DNA from: CAXBGS01 sp963975425
Lineage (GTDB): Bacteria; Planctomycetota; Planctomycetia; Pirellulales; Pirellulaceae
NCBI GenBank assembly: GCA_963975425.1
Contig: CAXBGS010000009.1
Location: 257,992-321,991, forward strand
Length of the DNA stretch: 64,000 nt
Direction of reading: 5' to 3'
Shown here: positions 27,168-37,659 of the stretch, piece by piece
How positions within the stretch are numbered: position 1 is the first letter of the stretch
Layout of the letters: each line of letters opens with the position of its first letter
Made by a program: the position numbers and the translations under genes
The notes under the pieces: model-generated
Seen by the model: the letters and a program-made list of their open reading frames with translations, nothing else
Database searches by the model: none
What the model was told of the DNA's origin: nothing

Positions 27168-30100
27168 GTGCGCGCAAATCGAATCCCGGTACGCCATCGG
27201 TTAACGAAACATGTTGGTCTGACCGGCAAAAAAAAGCGGTCGCACCTGAAGCGTCTGCTGACGGTGGAACCGATGGAATCAAGGTTGCTGTTGGCGGTCT
27301 TGCCTTCCTTTGAAGCGGTCGCCCCCGCTGGCTCTTTGATCTACCAAGCCAGGTCATCGGATTCGATTTCCGCCGCAGCAGAAATTGACGAGTTCACCTT
27401 TGACGCCGACGCGGATCAGTCGTTGACGATCATCGCGGATGTGGATCTCGGTCTCGAGCTAAACATCGAGTTGCGAAATCCCGCCAGCGTTCTTATCGAT
27501 ACGATCACCGGAACTGCGGGCGAAGATGTCATCATGCAGGCGGCGGAACTCGATTTCGCAGGTACCTATACGATTAACGTTTCGGGTGCAAATAGTTCGC
27601 TGGGCGATTACGCGCTCACGTTCCAACTAAATGCCTTGTCCGAGACGGAGACAGAGGTACCGACCAACGACACATCGACAACGGCCGAAAGCCTTGATTC
27701 CGGTTTGTTGGATTTGGTGGCGGGAACGGCGAGCCGGTTTGCCATCACTGGCGAACTGAGGGATGCGGGCGGGTTGCAACTTGGTGTCGAAGATTTCGAA
27801 TCCGGCACCCTGGGCGGACAGTGGTCCACGTCGACGTCTCATGCCAATGGACGTATCCGCGTCAGCGACAGCAACGGCGCCGCGTCCGGATCGCAAGCCT
27901 TGTTAATGGATGTCGTTCAGTCGGCGTCGTACAGTTTGAATGAAGCGGTTTGGTCAGTGGACTTATCGACCGCCATCTCGCCCACGTTGGATTTCTCGTA
28001 CGCCGAATGGGGTGATGAAGAAAACCAGCTGCCAGCAAGTTTTGTTGGCAGTTTCAATGGCGACGGGGTGTCGATCAGTGAAGACGGAATCAATTGGCAT
28101 ACGATCTTAAATGCGTCCAATTCCGTGAGCGGCGTGTGGGAACAAGCATCATTCGATTTGGCTGCCGAGGCGTCGGCGGCCGGTATTGCGTTGGACGCTA
28201 ATTTTCGAATCAAGTTTCAACAGTACGACAATTTTCCGATCCCCACTGACGGTCGTGGATACGATGCGATTCGAATCACTGATGCCGTGGAAGTGATCGA
28301 TTGGTATCGATTTCCACTGCAAGCAGGGAAGTCGACAACGCTCGCAGTCACAAGACTATCCGGCACTGGCAACGCCCGCATTGACCTTTATGCACCCGAC
28401 GGAACGACGCTCATTGCTCGCGGCGTTGCAGCATCAAATGTCGATCAAGTGATCAATGGTTTCAAAGCACCAACTTCCGATGAATACTTCGCACGCGTCT
28501 CCGGTGCGGACAGCCGATACAGCGTCGTCGTGACGCAGGGAAGCGAGTTTGATACCGAAAGCAATAGCGGTATCGCTGATGCACAACCGCTAAGGGGTGT
28601 CGGGGTCGTGTTTGGGCACGTCGGACACGTAGCTGCTGCGGGTCCGGCTGCTGCTGCTGCCGCGCCGGCCGCCGACAACGCCAGTGTCGACCCACCACAA
28701 CCACAACCGGCGACGGGCGAGCCACCTGTCGATGGACAACCGCCGGGATCGCCACAGAACCCGGCGTCGCAAAGAATCATCGTGCAGTTTGCTGATGGAA
28801 TGAGCGATGATGACGTCGCTGTGTTTGCATCGCAGCACAACGCGACGATTTCGCAGCGACTGCGGCATGTCTTTAATGGCGCAGTTTTGGAGGTCGCAGA
28901 GCCAGAGGAATCCTTTGCGATCGCTCAGAGTTGGGGGTCTCTTCCGGGTGTCAATCTTGCTGAAACCGAACAAATTGGCAACTACGACACGACCGTTCCC
29001 AACGATCCGCGGTTCGGGTCCATGTGGGCACTCAACAACACGGGGCAAACCGGCGGCACCGTGGATGCCGATATCGACGCTCCCGAAGCGTGGGATCTTG
29101 TGACCGATTCCTCCGACGTCGTGATTGCGATTCTGGATTCGGGCGTGAACTATAACCATCCCGACCTGCAAGGATCGATGTGGGTCAACGTCGGCGAGAT
29201 TCCTGGCAACAGTATCGATGATGATGGCAATGGGTTTGTCGACGACGTGCATGGAATTAACGCATCCACCGGCAGCGGCAACCCGATCGATACGTACGGG
29301 CATGGCACTCACGTGGCGGGGACCACTGCGGCGATCGGCAACAATGCAACGGGCGTGGTGGGCGTCAATTGGAATGCGCAAATCATGGCATTGGGCATCG
29401 GTTCAACGGGGCCGTCGACGGCGGCTGCGATCGTCGCGTTGGATTACCTGATCGATCAAAAACTGAATCATGGTGTCAACGTTGTATCCACCAACAATAG
29501 TTATTCCGTTGGTGCCAGCGCCGCATTCGAAACGGCGATTCAGTCAAGTATCGATGCGGGCGTGGTATTTGTTGCTGCCGCTGGGAACTCGACACTGGAT
29601 ATCGACACCAACCCGAGGTACCCGGCCAGCTATCCACTCGATGGCATCATCGCCGTGGCCGCGACCGATCACAACGACGCACGCGCAGGATTTTCCAACT
29701 ATGGCGCCACCTCGGTCGACATCGGGGCGCCGGGCGTTGCGATCCTTAGCACGATGTTGACCAGCGGCAGTCTTTCCAATCCAACGGGATATGGAAGTAT
29801 CAGTGGGACTTCGATGGCATCGCCGCATGTTGCCGGCGCCGCGGCGCTGCTTGCGGCTGCGAATCCATCGGCAAGCGTGGAGGACATCAAAGCGGCATTG
29901 TTGGACGGATCGGATCCGGTTGCATCGATGTCAGGTGTGACCGTTTCGGGTGGCCGCCTGAATCTGTTCGGCGCCCTCGAGCAAATTGAATCTCTCGACG
30001 ACTACTACCGATTCCATGCGACTGTTGGTGATATCGTCACACTCACCACGTCAACGCCGCTGGATGGTCTGAATGAACCGAGCAATTCGCTGGACCCATT

Positions 30101-33100
30101 TGTTGAACTGTATTCACCATCGGCAACCCTTGTTGATATGGACGACAATGGCGGTGGCGACGGACGCAACGCGTTCTTGGCGTTCACCGCCGCAGAAACG
30201 GGCGACTATGTCGTTCGAGTCGCGGCGACGAGTGGCGGTGGTGAGTACGTGTTGCACATCGATGGGAATACGGATGTCGAGGAACCACCTTATGTTGTCC
30301 AAATCTCACCCGTCGACGGCGCGGTCTTGGCGTCTTTTCCCGATGCCGTTGAACTCATGTTTTCCGAACCCATGACGATATCGTCTGTCGCAGCAGCGGA
30401 TGTTTTGGTCGGTGGAATGTCGGCGACCAGTGTCCAAGCGGTGGATAATCAAACGTTCCTGTTTTCCGTTCCCTCCGCAGCTGATGGTGGCGATGGGACG
30501 TATGACGTCACGCTGTTGCCTGCTGCGGTGGAAGACTTGCAGGGCATCGTAAACGACGGTTTTACGTCTAGTTTTACGGTCGATCGTGTTGCACCGAGAA
30601 TCGTTTCCACGCAATGGAACGGAGCCGACTTGCCGACGACCGGCGAATTGCAATCACGTACCGCAACCATCGAAGTGTTTCTTTCCGAACCGATTTTGAT
30701 GGCCGATAGCACGGACGTCACATTGCAAAACCTCGCGACAACAACGTTTTATGCGCTCGACTCGGTTTCGTTGAGTCCGGGCGGCGACCGCATCTCGATC
30801 GAGACGCCCGTGCTGCCATCGGCCGACTACCAGCTGACGTTGATCTCCGGCGATGTGTCGATCGAAGACCTTGCCGGAAACGATCTCGATGGCGAGCCTT
30901 TGGGGCCTGCGACCGATTTGACTCCGTCTGGCGACGGATCGGCGGGCGGTAATTATTCAATCCAGTTCACGATAACCGATGAATTTGACGTCATCATCGA
31001 CGATTTCGGTAACCTGCTGGTGACCGACTACGGTGGGGCGAGTTCGCGAAGCATTGATACCGATGGCGTGAACGTTTTCATCCATGACGCCGACGGTACG
31101 CTCTTGACGGACATCCCCTCGGCCAGCGGAAATGGGACCAATACGGTGTCGGTGCCGCTGAGTTCGTTTCCAGCCGGTATTCACGTCAACGCCGGCATCG
31201 ACGATGACTCCGTGACGATTGACTTGTCGATGGCGAATTTTGGCCGGCCCATTATCGTCGACGGCCAAGACGGAACGGATAGCCTGTTTGTCGCCGCGTC
31301 CAACGTTTTCACCGATGCGACTTACGATTTCAATGGCCCTAGCTCCGGCAACATCGGCATCGCTGACAACAGTTTGTTCAGCTTCGGAAATGTTGAATTG
31401 GTTGCATCACTGGTCGAATCGACAGATGCGTTTGTCAACTATTCGGAGGCTGCCGACGCGATCGTGATTCGTCAACTTGGTGCGACTCAAATTCGTTTAA
31501 CGTCAACTGCGGCAAGCATGCTGACGATCGGTGCGATACCGCAAACGCTGTCCATCAACGCGGGGGAAGTGGGAAGCAACAGCATCCAGATACTCGATCT
31601 GCCTGTGGACTACCCGGCAAATCTGGATATCGTAGCGGTGGCTGGCAGCGATGCGGTGAGTGTCGACGCACCAATCGCACTTGATCACGCAGATGTTTCT
31701 ATCTCTGCCGATACGATTTCGTTCAATGCACAGGTCGAAACGAACGGCGGCGACTTGACGTTATCCGCGACGGACGGCATCGCGATCAATGCCGCGGTCT
31801 TGACCGACAGCGGCGAATTTGTCGCGAGTGCCGATAGCGACTCAGACGGCAACGGAGACTTTTTCTTGGCCCCTGCGGTCAGCCAAGGTTTTCTCGAGTC
31901 GCAGGGCGAGACCGCGGCCGATGCCGCAGCGGGTGACTTTATGGGGCAATCCGTTGCGATCAGTGGCAACACCGCAATTATCGGTGCGCCGGGAGACGAT
32001 AATCCAGGATTCGCCGGAACTGCTGGTGCGGCTTACATCTACCAACGGATTGCCGGTGTTTGGTCCGAAACCCAAAAACTAATTCCAGTCGATCGCGGCA
32101 ATAGCGATTGGTTTGGAATATCGGTCGCGATCGATGGTGACACAGCAGTGGTGGGAGCCCACCGCAACGATAACGGCGCTGCCGAAACCGGGGCTGCCTA
32201 CGTGTATGTTCGAAGTGCTGGAAGTTGGGCGTTGCAACAAAAGTTGGCGGCTTCGGATTTGGGCGTCAGTGATTGGTTTGGGGAATCGGTCTCGATAAGC
32301 GGCGATACCATCGTTGTCGGATCGTATAAGGATGATGATGGCGGAACCGATTCGGGATCTGCGTATGTTTTCCAAAGAACCGGAGTGACTTGGACCGAGC
32401 AACAGAAACTGGTCGCTTCCGATGCATCGGCAGGAAAAAGTTTTGGCGGCGAAGTCGCGATCAGTGGTGACACAATCGTGGTCACCGCGGTCGGTGATCA
32501 TACGGCGGCTACATTTGCCGGTGCGGCTTACGTCTACAGTCGCACCGGCGTGACGTGGACAGAGCAACAGAAACTGTATGTTTCCAATCCCACCGCCTAT
32601 GACCGTCTCGGAACCTCAGTTTCGATTGACGGAGAAACGATCTTGGTGGGGGCGGACGGGTACAACGGTCCCGTCGCAGACTCCGGCGCCGCGGTGGTCT
32701 ACGTTCGTAATAATGACGTGTGGACCGAACAGCAAATCTTGGTGGCCGGCGACGCGGGTGAGAATGATTCGCTGGGACGGTCGGTTTCGCTCCGTGGTGA
32801 CACCGCGATTGCCGGCGCAATCTTCGACGATGATGGTGGCAGCAACTCTGGCGCGATTTACGCGTTTTCTCGCGTGGGGACCACTTGGAACCAACAGCCG
32901 AAAATCACGGCTTCTGATACCACCGCAGATCTTTTTCTTGGTACTTCGGTTGCCGTCGATGGAGACGTCCTGGTCGCAGGGACGCAAACGTCCGATGCGG
33001 TGGCCACCAACGCAGGAAAGTCTTATTTCTTTACCCAGCAATCCGGTACGATGACCGGATCGATTTCCGCAGGCAATGGAAACGTCTCGATTACCGCCGC

Positions 33101-34826
33101 GGCAGTTGAAATTGCCGGCGCGATCTCTGGCACAGCATCGTTACGGCTGACACCAAGTCGACCCGAATCTGATCTCGGTATCGGTGCCGCCACGGGCCAA
33201 TTCAGTCTTGATGATTCAGAGCTTGCGAATCTGCAAGATGGGTTTGCCACAATCTCTATCGGCGATGAAATCAATGCGTCGGGCATCGTGACAATCGACA
33301 GTGCGAACTTCACAGATCCCGCGACAATCTATGGCGGAATCATTCATGACTCGGTCGGTATGGACATCAGGTCGCCGCGGATCACGCTGGACGGCGTTGT
33401 GTCGCCGGGCCAATCGATCGGACTGTTGCAGATTGATGGTGACGCGGTGTTGGCATCTGGTGGTGAATTTCATATCGAAATTGACGGTATCGCTGGGCCC
33501 GGCGTCGCCAGTGGAAATGATCAGTTGATTGCGACCGGAAACGTCGACATCTTGCCCTCGGTGTCGCTTCACTTTTTTGGAACCCCCGATCTGTCTGGTT
33601 CAAATGAGTTGACGATCCTGGGACGGTCATCAGGAACGGGAACTTTTGCTGGGATGCCCGAGGGTTTTCCGATACTCGATCTCTTAGGTTCCGGACGTGA
33701 CTTTTGGCTCACCTACCAAGGTGGCAGTGGCAGCGACATCCAGTTGGTTGCATTTTCCGATTTTGGCGACGCACCCGCGCCTTATCCGACGTTGCGCGGC
33801 GACGGCGGTGCCGAGCATGCGGATTCGCCGTCCCCGATGAATGCACCCATGCTTGGGGCGAATCGAGATGTCGAAAGTGACGGTCAGCCGACCGCGGCTG
33901 CCGATGGGGATGGCGCCGATGACGATGGTGTTGTTTTCGGAAAAATTCGTGCCGGCGACGCGGTAGCCGGTATCAACATTGATCTGCAAAATGCGGCAAA
34001 CGCACGCGTCGATGCTTGGATCGATTTTGATCGAAACGGCGTTTGGGACGCATCGGAACAGATCCTCGATAGCATTCCGGTCATTGGTGGATGGCAGACA
34101 TTGAACTATGTCGTGCCAGTGAATGCCGACGTGGGCACGACGTATGCCAGAGTGCGAGTGAGTTCCGATGGCGATTTGAGCCCCACGGGACTCGCGGCCG
34201 ATGGCGAAGTGGAGGACTATGAAGTAACGATCGAAGAATTGATCCCCGAGGTCGATTCGATAACCGTCAACGACGGCGCTGCGACTCGGTCTGCACTCAC
34301 AACGGTTTCGGTAACCTTTGACACGCTTGTGAATCACCTGCCGTTGCAGTCTGCGTTCGTCGTGACCAACACGACGACATCCACGGTGGTCGGATCGGTT
34401 GACGTCGTGGCCAGCGATGCAAACGGCAAGACCACCGCCCGGCTTCAATTCTCGGGGGCATCCACCCTAGCGCCGACCGCACCGGGCCTTCTGAACACGC
34501 TCGATGACGGCAACTATCGTCTAGATATCTTGGCAGTCCAAGTTGTGGCGGCCTCCGGCGGTCGAGCGATGGCCAGCGACGATGTTTTTGGTGGTCAAAC
34601 CGCTGACGAACCAAGCAACGACGATTTCTTCCGTTGGTATGGTGATTCAAACGGCGATGGAAGTACAAACTTCATCGATTTTTCCAACGGATTCTTGCCG
34701 GCATTTGCTACGTCGATCGGCGAGGCAAACTATGCGTCCGATTTGGATGCCAATGGTGATGGAAGCGTAAACTTTACGGACTTCGCCAACGGTTTCTTGG
34801 CTAAATTTGCCAGCCGTCGCCCATGA
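27168..34826 (+). CDS. Giant secreted subtilase with FG-GAP-like repeats, GEVED domain and dockerin
   Basis: About 2,552 residues. The N-terminus has no classical signal peptide but a planctomycete-type basic region plus LLTVEPMESRLLLA. Then come a pre-peptidase-like domain (about 65-150), another beta-rich region, an Ala/Pro linker near 490-530, an I9-like propeptide near 530-600, and a subtilase domain with Asp657 (ILDSG), His715 (GHGTHVAG) and Ser882 (GTSMASPHVAG). Next are pre-peptidase and Ig-like domains, seven FG-GAP-like repeats of about 53 residues (about 1,570-1,960), a GEVED domain (DFGDAPAPYPT...), and a dockerin type I end with two DxNGDGxxNFxDF loops. No ATG is suitable; GTG 27168 follows AAGGGG by 8 bases, and TTG 27150 is the alternative. 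Confidence 0.93.
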   Translation: MRANRIPVRHRLTKHVGLTGKKKRSHLKRLLTVEPMESRLLLAVLPSFEAVAPAGSLIYQARSSDSISAAAEIDEFTFDADADQSLTIIADVDLGLELNIELRNPASVLIDTITGTAGEDVIMQAAELDFAGTYTINVSGANSSLGDYALTFQLNALSETETEVPTNDTSTTAESLDSGLLDLVAGTASRFAITGELRDAGGLQLGVEDFESGTLGGQWSTSTSHANGRIRVSDSNGAASGSQALLMDVVQSASYSLNEAVWSVDLSTAISPTLDFSYAEWGDEENQLPASFVGSFNGDGVSISEDGINWHTILNASNSVSGVWEQASFDLAAEASAAGIALDANFRIKFQQYDNFPIPTDGRGYDAIRITDAVEVIDWYRFPLQAGKSTTLAVTRLSGTGNARIDLYAPDGTTLIARGVAASNVDQVINGFKAPTSDEYFARVSGADSRYSVVVTQGSEFDTESNSGIADAQPLRGVGVVFGHVGHVAAAGPAAAAAAPAADNASVDPPQPQPATGEPPVDGQPPGSPQNPASQRIIVQFADGMSDDDVAVFASQHNATISQRLRHVFNGAVLEVAEPEESFAIAQSWGSLPGVNLAETEQIGNYDTTVPNDPRFGSMWALNNTGQTGGTVDADIDAPEAWDLVTDSSDVVIAILDSGVNYNHPDLQGSMWVNVGEIPGNSIDDDGNGFVDDVHGINASTGSGNPIDTYGHGTHVAGTTAAIGNNATGVVGVNWNAQIMALGIGSTGPSTAAAIVALDYLIDQKLNHGVNVVSTNNSYSVGASAAFETAIQSSIDAGVVFVAAAGNSTLDIDTNPRYPASYPLDGIIAVAATDHNDARAGFSNYGATSVDIGAPGVAILSTMLTSGSLSNPTGYGSISGTSMASPHVAGAAALLAAANPSASVEDIKAALLDGSDPVASMSGVTVSGGRLNLFGALEQIESLDDYYRFHATVGDIVTLTTSTPLDGLNEPSNSLDPFVELYSPSATLVDMDDNGGGDGRNAFLAFTAAETGDYVVRVAATSGGGEYVLHIDGNTDVEEPPYVVQISPVDGAVLASFPDAVELMFSEPMTISSVAAADVLVGGMSATSVQAVDNQTFLFSVPSAADGGDGTYDVTLLPAAVEDLQGIVNDGFTSSFTVDRVAPRIVSTQWNGADLPTTGELQSRTATIEVFLSEPILMADSTDVTLQNLATTTFYALDSVSLSPGGDRISIETPVLPSADYQLTLISGDVSIEDLAGNDLDGEPLGPATDLTPSGDGSAGGNYSIQFTITDEFDVIIDDFGNLLVTDYGGASSRSIDTDGVNVFIHDADGTLLTDIPSASGNGTNTVSVPLSSFPAGIHVNAGIDDDSVTIDLSMANFGRPIIVDGQDGTDSLFVAASNVFTDATYDFNGPSSGNIGIADNSLFSFGNVELVASLVESTDAFVNYSEAADAIVIRQLGATQIRLTSTAASMLTIGAIPQTLSINAGEVGSNSIQILDLPVDYPANLDIVAVAGSDAVSVDAPIALDHADVSISADTISFNAQVETNGGDLTLSATDGIAINAAVLTDSGEFVASADSDSDGNGDFFLAPAVSQGFLESQGETAADAAAGDFMGQSVAISGNTAIIGAPGDDNPGFAGTAGAAYIYQRIAGVWSETQKLIPVDRGNSDWFGISVAIDGDTAVVGAHRNDNGAAETGAAYVYVRSAGSWALQQKLAASDLGVSDWFGESVSISGDTIVVGSYKDDDGGTDSGSAYVFQRTGVTWTEQQKLVASDASAGKSFGGEVAISGDTIVVTAVGDHTAATFAGAAYVYSRTGVTWTEQQKLYVSNPTAYDRLGTSVSIDGETILVGADGYNGPVADSGAAVVYVRNNDVWTEQQILVAGDAGENDSLGRSVSLRGDTAIAGAIFDDDGGSNSGAIYAFSRVGTTWNQQPKITASDTTADLFLGTSVAVDGDVLVAGTQTSDAVATNAGKSYFFTQQSGTMTGSISAGNGNVSITAAAVEIAGAISGTASLRLTPSRPESDLGIGAATGQFSLDDSELANLQDGFATISIGDEINASGIVTIDSANFTDPATIYGGIIHDSVGMDIRSPRITLDGVVSPGQSIGLLQIDGDAVLASGGEFHIEIDGIAGPGVASGNDQLIATGNVDILPSVSLHFFGTPDLSGSNELTILGRSSGTGTFAGMPEGFPILDLLGSGRDFWLTYQGGSGSDIQLVAFSDFGDAPAPYPTLRGDGGAEHADSPSPMNAPMLGANRDVESDGQPTAAADGDGADDDGVVFGKIRAGDAVAGINIDLQNAANARVDAWIDFDRNGVWDASEQILDSIPVIGGWQTLNYVVPVNADVGTTYARVRVSSDGDLSPTGLAADGEVEDYEVTIEELIPEVDSITVNDGAATRSALTTVSVTFDTLVNHLPLQSAFVVTNTTTSTVVGSVDVVASDANGKTTARLQFSGASTLAPTAPGLLNTLDDGNYRLDILAVQVVAASGGRAMASDDVFGGQTADEPSNDDFFRWYGDSNGDGSTNFIDFSNGFLPAFATSIGEANYASDLDANGDGSVNFTDFANGFLAKFASRRP

Positions 34827-34923
34827 TCGACCGAATCAAACGTCTCGACCGGTGCAGTGCGATCGGATAGACATGTTGGCCGCACGGCCTCCACGATATT
34901 GCCTATTCGATGCAGATGACACT

Positions 34924-36255
34924 ATGGAACTCACTCACCACGGTGCCCACGAAGGAGTCACGGGATCTTGTCACCAATTGACTTGGCCAACCGGCAGTCT
35001 GTTGGTGGACTGTGGAATCTTTCAGGGTGACGAAGCAAAGAAACATCCGAACCCCGAAATCGATTTCCCACTGACGGGGATCGAGAGTTTGCTGCTGACC
35101 CACGTCCATATCGATCATGTCGGACGGTTGCCCTATTTGCTCGCCGCCGGTTTCGACAAGCCGATTTATTGTTCCAAACCGACTGCGGAATTGCTGCCGC
35201 TGGTGATGGAAGACGCGCTAAGAATCGGATTCACGCGTTCGCGGCGTCTGATCGAAAAGTTCTTGGGACGAATCGGCGGATTGCTGCATCCGTTGCCCTA
35301 TCATCGGTGGTTTCCGATTCATGGGGGGGCGAAGATACGTTTGAGCTCGGCCGGACATGTGCTGGGTTCAACGATTTTCGAAATTGAATTGCCATCCGGG
35401 GAAACCGTCGTTTTTTCAGGTGACATCGGCGCAGGCAATGATCCACTTTTGAAGCATCCCGTCAGCCCACCCAAGGCTGATTTGTTGGTCATGGAAAGCA
35501 CCTATGGCGACCGGCGACATGAAACCAGCGTCGACCGCAAGAAAACACTTGAACAAGTCATCCTTCGCACTTTGCATGACAAAGGCGTCACGATCATTCC
35601 GGCGTTTAGCTTGGGGCGAACCCAATCACTGTTGTTCGAAATGAATTCGATCTTTGAACGCGTGCAAAAGATGCAAGGTCACTCGATCTTGAAACAGGTC
35701 GATGTCATCGTTGATTCGCCGTTGGCAACGCAGTTCACGGGTCTGTACAAAAGGATGCAACAGTACTGGGGCGAAGAAGCGCAGCAGATGTTGCGAATCG
35801 ATGATCAGCCGCTAGTATTCGAAAACTTAACGACCGTCGGTGATCACGCCGAACACAAACAAACGATTGCGTATTTAGAGAAACACGAATTGCCCGCTGT
35901 CGTTGTCGCAGGCAGCGGCATGTGCACGGGCGGACGTGTGATGAATTATTTGAAACGATTCATCGGTGACCCGCGGACCGACATTGTGTTCGTTGGTTAT
36001 CAGGCACGCGGTACACCCGGCCATTATATCGCTCGCGGCAGTGATTGGGTGCGACTTGATGGTCGCCGATACGACATCAAGGCCGACGTGCACCGCATCG
36101 GGGGTTACTCGGCGCACGCGGATCAGGCGGACCTGATCAAGTTCGTCGTTTCGATGGATCATCCGCCAAAGTCGATTCGGCTGGTTCATGGTGAATACCA
36201 ACCCAAACGCGTGCTGGCGGCCAAGCTGACCGAGATGGGCTATTCAGTGATCTAG
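34924..36255 (+). CDS. Metallo-beta-lactamase/beta-CASP ribonuclease-like protein
   Basis: A protein of about 443 residues of the RNA-processing beta-CASP group (CPSF73/Ysh1-like). The zinc site HVHIDH is the usual HxHxDH, with SAGHVLGS and SGDIGAG further on. Beta-CASP blocks are DSPLATQFT, the VVVAGSGMCTGGRVMNYL segment and the final YSAHADQADL; the last region (RLVHGEYQPKRVLAAKL) is also typical. It should cut RNA in the cytoplasm. The frame is open back to 34807, overlapping the subtilase gene, but ATG 34924 (MELTHHG) matches the fold start. Confidence 0.9.
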   Translation: MELTHHGAHEGVTGSCHQLTWPTGSLLVDCGIFQGDEAKKHPNPEIDFPLTGIESLLLTHVHIDHVGRLPYLLAAGFDKPIYCSKPTAELLPLVMEDALRIGFTRSRRLIEKFLGRIGGLLHPLPYHRWFPIHGGAKIRLSSAGHVLGSTIFEIELPSGETVVFSGDIGAGNDPLLKHPVSPPKADLLVMESTYGDRRHETSVDRKKTLEQVILRTLHDKGVTIIPAFSLGRTQSLLFEMNSIFERVQKMQGHSILKQVDVIVDSPLATQFTGLYKRMQQYWGEEAQQMLRIDDQPLVFENLTTVGDHAEHKQTIAYLEKHELPAVVVAGSGMCTGGRVMNYLKRFIGDPRTDIVFVGYQARGTPGHYIARGSDWVRLDGRRYDIKADVHRIGGYSAHADQADLIKFVVSMDHPPKSIRLVHGEYQPKRVLAAKLTEMGYSVI

Positions 36256-36269
36256 GATGCAATGATCTA

Positions 36270-36299
36270 GTGATCCGTGGTCGAGTGATCCGTGGTCTA
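36270..36299. repeat. 15-bp direct repeat
   Basis: Two adjacent copies of GTGATCCGTGGTC(G/T)A in the 57-base gap between the beta-CASP and FAD oxidoreductase genes. Confidence 0.75.
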
Positions 36300-36312
36300 G
36301 TATTCATAGGCA

Positions 36313-37635
36313 ATGGGTGACAAGGCAACAGCGACTCGTGAAGACTCTGACGGCGGTGTGATGGAAGTGACACAAGAAAAGTCAAATACTGATTCGACGA
36401 TCGTTGTCGGCGCCGGTTTAGCCGGACTTTCATGCGCGGTCCGGCTTGCTCAACAAGGGCATTCGGTGACGGTCTTGGAAGCGAGCGATCGAGTTGGCGG
36501 TCGCGTCCGCTCGGACGTCGTCGACGGATTCACGCTGGATTATGGCTTTCAGGTCTTGCTGACCGCGTATCCGGCTTGCCAAGCGTTGTTGGATTACGAC
36601 TCGCTGAGACTGCGCCGGTTCAATCCGGGTGCACTGATACGGTCGCGAGGAAAATTCGCGATGTTATCGGACCCCTGGCGACGACCGACCCAATTATGGG
36701 CGACGGCGATGGCCGATGTGGGAACACTGGGCGACAAAATTCGAGTCGGACTCTTGCGGCGTGCTTGTCAGCAAGGATCGATCGCGGACCTTTATCAACG
36801 TGATGCCGAGCCAACCGCTGAGCGACTGCAGGCATGTGGATTCACCGCGAACATGATCGATTCGTTCTTTCGTCCTTTCTTGGGTGGCGTGATGTTGGAT
36901 GAATCGCTAACCACATCCAGCCGGATGCTCGAATTCGTGTTCCGCATGTTTGCATCCGGCGATGTCGCGGTTCCCGCCGACGGTATGGCTGCAATTCCTC
37001 GACAGCTGGCCGATCAACTTCCTCGGGGCAGTGTCCGATTCAACAGCAGTGTTGTGTCGCTGGATTATCCGCACGTCGGCTTGTCTGATGGTTCGACATT
37101 GACGGCGTCCAACATCGTTTTGGCTACCGAAAGCAGCGCCGCGGCGCGACTGTTGGGGACACCAAACCTTGCAACGTCGTGGCACGGCGCAACGACGATT
37201 TACTATGCCGCCCACCAGTCGCCCGACCATCGTAAAATGCTGATGCTGCGTGGCGACGAAGAGGGGCCGGTCCAGACTGCCGTTGTGCTCAGCGATATCG
37301 CACCGCAGTACGCGCCCGCCGGCCGTGAATTGATTTCCGTCAGCATATCGGACCAACACAAAGATGAATCGACCGAATCGCTCGACTTAGCCGTCAAGAA
37401 ACAGCTTCGCGGATGGTTTCAACGCGATGTCGATCAATGGCAACGGCTGCGATGCTATCGGGTTCCCTTTGGATTACCTCAGCAAAGTCTTGACCCCGTC
37501 GTGGCACCGATCGATGGGCCCTCGATCGGCGCGCCCGAGGGTGTCTACGTTTGCGGTGACCATCGCGAGACGGCCAGCATTCAAGGGGCGATGAATAGTG
37601 GCATGCGCGTGGCATCGGCGATCACGCGGTCTTAA
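36313..37635 (+). CDS. FAD-dependent amine oxidase/desaturase-like oxidoreductase
   Basis: A 440-residue flavoprotein. The FAD-binding GxGxxG motif (VVGAGLAGLSCA) near residue 32 is followed by the Glu of the ribose-binding strand and the RVGGRVRSD block, typical of the protoporphyrinogen/phytoene/amine oxidase group. The C-terminus has VYVCGDHRETASIQGAMNSG, the second FAD contact. The substrate cannot be assigned. It is 57 bases downstream of the beta-CASP gene on the same strand and convergent with the polysaccharide export gene. An ATG at 36361 is a plausible shorter start. Confidence 0.88.
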   Translation: MGDKATATREDSDGGVMEVTQEKSNTDSTIVVGAGLAGLSCAVRLAQQGHSVTVLEASDRVGGRVRSDVVDGFTLDYGFQVLLTAYPACQALLDYDSLRLRRFNPGALIRSRGKFAMLSDPWRRPTQLWATAMADVGTLGDKIRVGLLRRACQQGSIADLYQRDAEPTAERLQACGFTANMIDSFFRPFLGGVMLDESLTTSSRMLEFVFRMFASGDVAVPADGMAAIPRQLADQLPRGSVRFNSSVVSLDYPHVGLSDGSTLTASNIVLATESSAAARLLGTPNLATSWHGATTIYYAAHQSPDHRKMLMLRGDEEGPVQTAVVLSDIAPQYAPAGRELISVSISDQHKDESTESLDLAVKKQLRGWFQRDVDQWQRLRCYRVPFGLPQQSLDPVVAPIDGPSIGAPEGVYVCGDHRETASIQGAMNSGMRVASAITRS

Positions 37636-37659
37636 AGCCCGATCGAGACGAGTTGCCGA

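Noticed and set aside
28590..29381. 263-residue frame opposite the subtilase domain
   Set aside because: Antisense to the clear catalytic domain and without motifs.
33684..34448. 254-residue frame opposite the GEVED region
   Set aside because: Antisense shadow; the opposite frame codes a conserved domain.
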